Of a DNA stretch of 11,345 nucleotides, positions 7,901 through 11,345 are shown piece after piece (within the stretch, counting starts at the first letter, position 1; each line of letters opens with the position of its first letter). The DNA is from SG8-4 sp964598225 (GTDB lineage: Bacteria > Planctomycetota > Phycisphaerae > Sedimentisphaerales > Anaerobacaceae): the NCBI GenBank assembly GCA_964598225.1, contig CAZRBG010000110.1, positions 1 to 11,345 on the forward strand, written 5' to 3'. The translations under genes were made by a program, and so were the position numbers. The notes beneath the pieces are model-generated. The model was not told the DNA's origin. It was given only the letters and a program-made list of their open reading frames with translations, and did not search any database.

Positions 7901-7916
7901 AGCAAAAGATGTGCCA
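7901..7916 (-). promoter_or_regulatory. Sigma-54 (-24/-12) promoter for the radical SAM gene
   Basis: The minus strand reads TGGCACATCTTTTGCT, a full match to the RpoN consensus TGGCAC-N5-TTGCW with the GG-N10-GC spacing. The start site would be near 7890. The paired dyad at 8025-8057 lies about 135-167 bases upstream of that start, a normal distance for an enhancer-binding regulator. Its presence inside the upstream extension of the radical SAM frame supports the downstream start codon at 7733. Confidence 0.82.
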
Positions 7917-8024
7917 CTGTAAGAATACGCCGCAGAGGCACTCATAGAACAACGTGACTTCGTGCTTCCGGAGAGTATTGGTTGGTACTTACCCGTTTTC
8001 GTACAGAAGAACTCGTATAAGCCC

Positions 8025-8057
8025 GCGGTAATCCGCTAATATATCGGGTTTCCGCTA
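8025..8057. promoter_or_regulatory. Paired-dyad activator site (UAS) upstream of the radical SAM gene
   Basis: Two CGG-N4-CCG dyads have centres 19 bases apart: CGGTAATCCG (within GCGGTAATCCGC, 8025-8036) and CGGGTTTCCG (8045-8054), each followed by CTA on the plus strand, with ATATAT between the two units (8039-8044). Spacing and much of the sequence match the block at 6378-6410. It sits 23 bases after the response regulator stop codon and upstream of the sigma-54 promoters. I infer it is bound by the response regulator, probably as two adjacent dimers. Confidence 0.65.
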
Positions 8058-8079
8058 CCTCAAATGAGAGGTTCCATGC

Positions 8080-8793
8080 CTAATTAAGTCCGTGTTTCTT
8101 AAGTTTGTCTCTGAACGTGGACAGCCTCATCCCCAGAGCCCTGGCGGCGGCGCTTTTATTACCGTTGGCCTCCTTTAATGCTTTGTGCAGCAGTTCTTGC
8201 TCGGTTTGACTGATTGCGGCGTCGAATCGACCGGCGGCTGCGAGACCTTCATGAGCCGCCTCCATCTCAGGCGTGAGCAGTTCCTTTGTAATGGCGCCGT
8301 TTCCAAGTAAAATTGCTCTTTCAAGAGTGTGCGCCAGTTCGCGAACGTTCCCCGGCCACGTATGACGTTCGAGACATTGGACGCCCGCTTTATGAAGGGT
8401 ATAGGGCCGGCCCCGGGCAATGCGTTTCAAGAGATGGTCGGCAATGAGGGGTAGATCAGTAAGGTGCGTGCGAAGTGGCGGTAGACTGATTCGCAGGACA
8501 TTTAGCCGATAGAACAAATCACTGCGAAATGTCTGGTTCTGCACTTCGAGACGGAGGTCTTTCTTGGTTGCCGCAATGACTCTAACGTTTACACGAACCG
8601 GCGCAGCGGTACCCACTCTCTCGATAACCTTTTCTTCAATGACTCTCAACAATTTAATCTGATGATCCAAGGGGATGTCATCCACATCGTCCAGATAGAT
8701 GGTTCCGCCCTCTGCCAAGTCGAACTTCCCTGCCTTTTTATGATCCGCCCCGGTGAAGGAACCTTTTGTATGGCCAAACAAGGCGCTCTCCAT
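8080..8793 (-). CDS. C-terminal piece of the response regulator: most of the AAA+ domain and Fis-type HTH
   Basis: This is the part of the regulator downstream of the amber codon, counted from the first ATG after it. In full-length numbering it holds GSFTGA at 217-222 (the sigma-54 contact loop, usually GAFTGA), the Walker B segment IYLDDVDD around 238-245, the sensor and arginine-finger region with FRSDLFYRLNV, TWPGNVREL, and a Fis-type HTH (NKSAAARALGMRLSTFRDKL) at the C-terminus. The Walker B pair is DD; most of the family has DE. Alone, this piece lacks the Walker A loop and the receiver, so it could bind DNA but should not hydrolyse ATP. No ribosome site is evident before the ATG. Confidence 0.6.
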   Translation of the reverse strand: MESALFGHTKGSFTGADHKKAGKFDLAEGGTIYLDDVDDIPLDHQIKLLRVIEEKVIERVGTAAPVRVNVRVIAATKKDLRLEVQNQTFRSDLFYRLNVLRISLPPLRTHLTDLPLIADHLLKRIARGRPYTLHKAGVQCLERHTWPGNVRELAHTLERAILLGNGAITKELLTPEMEAAHEGLAAAGRFDAAISQTEQELLHKALKEANGNKSAAARALGMRLSTFRDKLKKHGLN

Positions 8794-8838
8794 GAGATGA
8801 TCAGGAAAAGTACCGCAGTTGACTTTTACAAAGGCTGC

Positions 8839-9411
8839 CTATCGTCTATCCGACAGATCATGAATGGTCTGGGCCACCAGATCTTTGCCCGTACCTGTCT
8901 CACCGGTTAGAAGCACGGTGGCGTCATTTCTTCCGTAAAGCTGAACCAACCGTCTAACCTCGCACATGTCGCAGGAATTACCGATAATGGTCTGTTCAAG
9001 TCTGGAAAGATCACGGAACTCCTCCATCCTTATGACTTCCTGTGGTCTCTGTTTTTTCCCTTTGATCCTCTCAAGCAGTGGGATCAGTTCTTCGTTTCGA
9101 AAGGGCTTGGTGATGAAGTTATACGCACCTAACTTCATCGCTTCGACAGCCAGCGGAATGCTGCCGTAGGCCGTCATCATGATTACTTCTGTCTGGGCAT
9201 CTTCATTAGATTTGATGTGTTCAAGCAGTTCCATGCCATCGATGTTTGACATGCGCAGGTCTGTTATTGCAACGTCAAACGATTGTTTAGCCAGAAGGTC
9301 AATCGCCTCTTTGCCATCGCAAGCGGATGCCGTCTCAAAACCGGCATTTTCCAGATCATCCGCCAGTGAAACGCGTTTGATCTCCTCATCATCTACAACC
9401 AGGATCTTCAT
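8839..9411 (-). CDS. N-terminal piece of the response regulator: receiver domain and Walker A
   Basis: This is the 190-residue product expected if translation stops at the amber codon. The receiver has acidic residues D7, D8 and E9, the phospho-acceptor D51 in AITDLRM, T80 and K102 in TKPF. A linker then leads into the AAA+ domain, whose Walker A GETGTGKD is at 170-177. The protein ends just past the first ATPase helix and so lacks Walker B, the GAFTGA loop and the DNA-binding domain. It could accept phosphate from the kinase but could not activate transcription. Confidence 0.6.
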   Translation of the reverse strand: MKILVVDDEEIKRVSLADDLENAGFETASACDGKEAIDLLAKQSFDVAITDLRMSNIDGMELLEHIKSNEDAQTEVIMMTAYGSIPLAVEAMKLGAYNFITKPFRNEELIPLLERIKGKKQRPQEVIRMEEFRDLSRLEQTIIGNSCDMCEVRRLVQLYGRNDATVLLTGETGTGKDLVAQTIHDLSDRR

Positions 9412-9416
9412 TCTTA

Positions 9417-9421
9417 CTCCT
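9417..9421 (-). promoter_or_regulatory. Ribosome binding site of the response regulator
   Basis: The minus strand reads AGGAG five bases before the ATG at 9409-9411, which fixes that start. The 80-base gap to the kinase stop contains no promoter that I can see, so the regulator is probably co-transcribed with the kinase. Confidence 0.7.
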
Positions 9422-9491
9422 ATTTCTCCTCAAAATCATTCCCCATGGCGTTTACAACCTTGTCACCGGGCAATTTACCTCTTGGAAAACG

Positions 9492-10817
9492 TCAACTGGT
9501 CCACGGGCTCAAATACGTTGCCGAAGATTTAAGAATGAGCCGAAATACCGTCTCCTGATTTGGCACGCTGGTGACTTCAATCTGGCCATCCATCTCCGAG
9601 ATTAACATTCGACACAAAGCCAGTCCCAGGCCGGTCCCTCCGGTTTCCTTTCTGGTCGTGAAAAACGGTTCAAAAATCTTGTCTAGGTTACTATTTGGAA
9701 TACCACAGCCGGTGTCAACCACTTCAATCGCTACCCGTTTGAGCTGTCCGAAGTTATCTGCTTGCAGTACAAAACTGCGCATAACCAGATCGCCGCCGTT
9801 CGGCATAGCCATCAACGCATTGGTGCAGAGATTGAATATGACCTCCTGCAATATATGCATGTCTCCTCGTACCCGAGGGACTTCACCCAATTCTACTCTT
9901 AACTGTATTTGATGTGAGATACTCTGGTTGAGCAGTTCACCCACGGTCTCAATGGCCACATTTACATCTATATCCTGTTGCTTGAGCCCGTGAGGCCCGG
10001 CAAAGGCCTGTACGCTCTTGGTGGTTCGTTCGATCCTGCCCAGTGCTTCCGTCATGAGCTGAACGTATTGGTCCAGATGGGGGTCATCCTTCACACGGCG
10101 GCCAACGGTCTGCAGACAGTTTTGAATGCCGTCAAGAGGGTTGGAAATCTGATGCGCAATACCGGCCACCAACTGACTGATCCCAAGCATTTTCTCCCTT
10201 TGCCGGATGACCCCTTGAACTCGAGACAAATAGTTTTGTACTGAGGAGGTGAAATAAACCGTGATCCAAAGAGTTGTCGTCAGCGCAACGAAAAATCCGG
10301 CCAAATAAAATCCATGCGGCCCATTTCCGAGCACTGTAGTATGATAAGATCCGGGATTCAGGCTAAAAGCCGAGCTCGGCGTCAGATTCATATATCCAAG
10401 TATCATCACAACGGCCGCAAGAAATGAGGCCAGCGAAGCCAACATGTACGGCGTCCTCCCGATCAGGAGCAAAGCCGCGATGGCAATGTGGAACACATAA
10501 TAGAACAAAAAAGGATTGTATGGCACGCCTGAGAAGTATAACAGCAGAGACAGGCTAACCAGGTCCACGACCATCTGAACCATGATGTATTTGTCCAGAT
10601 TCTGGCGGCTGAACGTTCTATGCCGCTCATAGAGTATGAAGAAAACATTGTACAGGGCGATAATCCCGGCAAGAACATACAGCGGCCCCGGATGTTCAAT
10701 AACGTTGAGTACGGAAGACGACAGCCAGATGACTACTAAGGCGCCTGCGCAGAAAATCCACCTGAGCTTAATGATCCAACGCGCCCTGTTAGAGAGAATC
10801 GAAAACGCCAAATCCAA
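9492..10817 (-). CDS. Six-TM sensor histidine kinase with a RegB-like quinone motif
   Basis: The 441-residue kinase is the partner of the regulator that follows it. Six membrane segments are visible at about 15-38, 44-64, 77-97, 101-120, 122-143 and 168-189, with no extracytoplasmic sensor domain. The short loop between TM3 and TM4 reads SGVPYNPF (96-103), close to the GGxxNPF motif that binds quinone in RegB/PrrB kinases. The transmitter has H222 in GIAHQISNP, the N box NLCTNA (329-334), G1 DTGCGIP (368-374), the F box around FEPFFTTR (382-389) and G2 GTGLGL (394-399). The residue after H222 is Gln, where most kinases have Glu. The start is TTG, supported by GGAGG seven bases upstream. A role as redox sensor of the quinone pool is inferred. 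Confidence 0.9.
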   Translation of the reverse strand: MDLAFSILSNRARWIIKLRWIFCAGALVVIWLSSSVLNVIEHPGPLYVLAGIIALYNVFFILYERHRTFSRQNLDKYIMVQMVVDLVSLSLLLYFSGVPYNPFLFYYVFHIAIAALLLIGRTPYMLASLASFLAAVVMILGYMNLTPSSAFSLNPGSYHTTVLGNGPHGFYLAGFFVALTTTLWITVYFTSSVQNYLSRVQGVIRQREKMLGISQLVAGIAHQISNPLDGIQNCLQTVGRRVKDDPHLDQYVQLMTEALGRIERTTKSVQAFAGPHGLKQQDIDVNVAIETVGELLNQSISHQIQLRVELGEVPRVRGDMHILQEVIFNLCTNALMAMPNGGDLVMRSFVLQADNFGQLKRVAIEVVDTGCGIPNSNLDKIFEPFFTTRKETGGTGLGLALCRMLISEMDGQIEVTSVPNQETVFRLILKSSATYLSPWTS

Positions 10818-10824
10818 TGAAACG

Positions 10825-10829
10825 CCTCC
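10825..10829 (-). promoter_or_regulatory. Ribosome binding site that selects the TTG start of the kinase
   Basis: GGAGG on the minus strand is seven bases before the TTG at 10815-10817. No ATG in this frame is as well placed, and the first transmembrane segment begins about 15 residues later, so the TTG start is the best choice. Confidence 0.75.
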
Positions 10830-11024
10830 ACTTATCCGAAACCTTCTTCAAATAGAGTATAAATGCTGCTTTAGGATGGAATTGCCAGCAAACCCACGAC
10901 AAGATTGGTCAAACAAAGCCATTTGAGTTCCGATAAGCTGCCTGCTAATTGATCGGCTCGAGTACGTATGGGAATCAATCCCAATTGAAATTCCATCAAA
11001 ATGAAAAGACTTCCCGTTTTTGAA

Positions 11025-11040
11025 TGCAAGCGGTGTGCCA
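11025..11040 (-). promoter_or_regulatory. Sigma-54 (-24/-12) promoter for the kinase-regulator operon
   Basis: The minus strand reads TGGCACACCGCTTGCA, a full match to TGGCAC-N5-TTGCW with the GG-N10-GC spacing. The start site would be near 11014. It faces the kinase gene, giving a leader of about 197 bases. It suggests that the two-component operon is itself sigma-54-dependent and perhaps self-activated, although no paired dyad is visible upstream within the window. Confidence 0.75.
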
Positions 11041-11266
11041 GGAACATGAAATGGCCTTGCTGAGAAACGATTAGAAACATATTTGCGATTCTCACGCCAC
11101 CTGAAGGGCATGGGACAAGCAGGAAATCTCCAATTCCCAGCGAATTCCGGCGAATGCCTTTCTCGATTATAAGAGTGCGCCGGCCCATCAATTCTCACGC
11201 ACGGGAAGAACCTGCGCACAAATAATACCCGCACAATAGAATGCACTACTAAATACAGTCCTCATT

Positions 11267-11292
11267 ACTGACAATCACAGAAAATTGTCAGT
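11267..11292. repeat. Inverted repeat, 9-base arms with 8-base spacer
   Basis: ACTGACAAT and ATTGTCAGT are perfect reverse complements separated by eight bases. There is no T-run on either side that would make it a clear intrinsic terminator. It may be an operator for a gene beyond the right edge, a hairpin at the end of such a gene, or an activator site for the kinase promoter about 230 bases away. Confidence 0.45.
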
Positions 11293-11345
11293 CAGTCCTA
11301 TGTCATTTTCTCTACTTAAATCCCATTAAGCCAGACGTCTGTACT

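Larger units (their letters stand above)
7734..8079. other. Regulatory intergenic region upstream of the radical SAM gene
   Basis: This stretch of about 345 bases holds a strong sigma-54 promoter (7901-7916), a second weaker one exactly 20 bases downstream of it (7881-7896), and the paired dyad at 8025-8057. A short hairpin (ACCTC, 6-base loop, GAGGT; 8057-8072) follows the regulator stop; it has no T-run and is at best a weak terminator. The predicted leader to ATG 7733 is about 157 bases. I see no independent gene here. Confidence 0.6.
8080..9411 (-). pseudogene. NtrC/AtoC-type sigma-54 response regulator interrupted by an in-frame TAG
   Basis: Read through the stop, this is a complete 443-residue regulator of normal family length: receiver domain, AAA+ sigma-54 activation domain, and Fis-type HTH. 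Codon 191 is TAG (8839-8841), between SDRR and AAFVKVNC. The frame is unchanged on both sides, so the lesion is a nonsense codon and not a frameshift; one base change from CAG, GAG or AAG would explain it. Everything after it is intact, so the break is recent, an error in the sequence, or is read through. TAG also ends this gene and the radical SAM gene, so wholesale reassignment is unlikely. It lies 80 bases after the kinase gene, with AGGAG (9417-9421) five bases before the ATG. It is the obvious activator for the three sigma-54 promoters here. Confidence 0.85.
10818..11345. other. Non-coding region upstream of the kinase
   Basis: These 528 bases contain the predicted sigma-54 promoter at 11025-11040, a leader of about 197 bases, and an inverted repeat near the right edge (11267-11292). 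Two overlapping minus-strand open frames (10848-11246 and 10871-11191) cross the promoter, have no ribosome site I can support and resemble no family I know, so I do not call them. No CGG-N4-CCG dyad like those upstream of the other two promoters is present in 11041-11345. Confidence 0.5.

Noticed and set aside
7734..7952. Upstream extension of the radical SAM frame to an ATG at 7952
   Set aside because: The extension contains two sigma-54 promoter elements, its residues do not resemble the family, and the family-like N-terminus starts at the ATG at 7733.
8794..8838. Frameshift as the cause of the split response regulator
   Set aside because: The 15 codons between the TAG and the next ATG read AAFVKVNCGTFPDHL in the same frame, which is the expected family sequence, so the lesion is a nonsense codon.
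11141..11158. Short direct repeat CGAATTCC / CGAATGCC
   Set aside because: Only two imperfect copies of eight bases; too short to distinguish from chance.
10848..11246. 132- and 106-codon minus-strand frames upstream of the kinase
   Set aside because: They overlap each other in different frames, cross the sigma-54 promoter, have no clear ribosome site and no recognisable motif.
1..11345. CRISPR arrays, tRNA or rRNA genes, insertion sequences
   Set aside because: I looked for regularly spaced repeats, cloverleaf-like sequences and transposase motifs and saw none.

Overview
The window is a bacterial accessory-metabolism locus. Every gene I can support lies on the minus strand, so transcription runs from the right edge to the left. 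The coding content is a heterodisulfide-reductase module, a giant multiheme membrane cytochrome, a HemW/HutW-like radical SAM protein, a membrane histidine kinase and an NtrC-type response regulator. With the sigma-54 promoters this points to an anaerobic, respiring bacterium of moderate GC (about 50% by eye) and not an archaeon. Uncultured anaerobic lineages such as Zixibacteria or Desulfobacterota would fit, but the sequence alone does not fix the phylum.

Layout from right to left. 11345-10818: non-coding, with a short inverted repeat near the edge and a near-consensus sigma-54 promoter at 11025-11040. 10817-9492: six-TM sensor histidine kinase whose TM3-TM4 loop resembles the quinone-binding motif of RegB. 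9411-8080: its response regulator (receiver, sigma-54 AAA+ domain, Fis-type HTH), interrupted by one in-frame amber codon. 8079-7734: regulatory region with a paired dyad operator (8025-8057) and one or two sigma-54 promoters. 7733-6411: radical SAM protein. 6410-6116: second regulatory region with the same paired dyad (6378-6410) and a sigma-54 promoter (6151-6166). 6115-2003: 1370-residue protein with about 30 or more membrane segments followed by a 12-heme domain. 1980-1411 hdrC, 1414-527 hdrB, and 447 to the left edge the start of hdrA.

How the parts may work together (inference). The kinase may sense the quinone pool and phosphorylate the regulator. The regulator would bind the paired CGG-N4-CCG dyads and activate sigma-54 polymerase at the radical SAM gene and at the cytochrome-hdrCBA operon. 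The operon would join a cytosolic flavin/iron-sulfur HdrABC electron module to a NapC/NrfH-like membrane cytochrome that exposes twelve hemes outside the membrane. That gives a route between soluble thiol/ferredoxin-type redox reactions, the quinone pool and periplasmic or extracellular electron carriers. The amber codon in the regulator raises the question of whether this circuit is silent in this genome or whether the base is an error.
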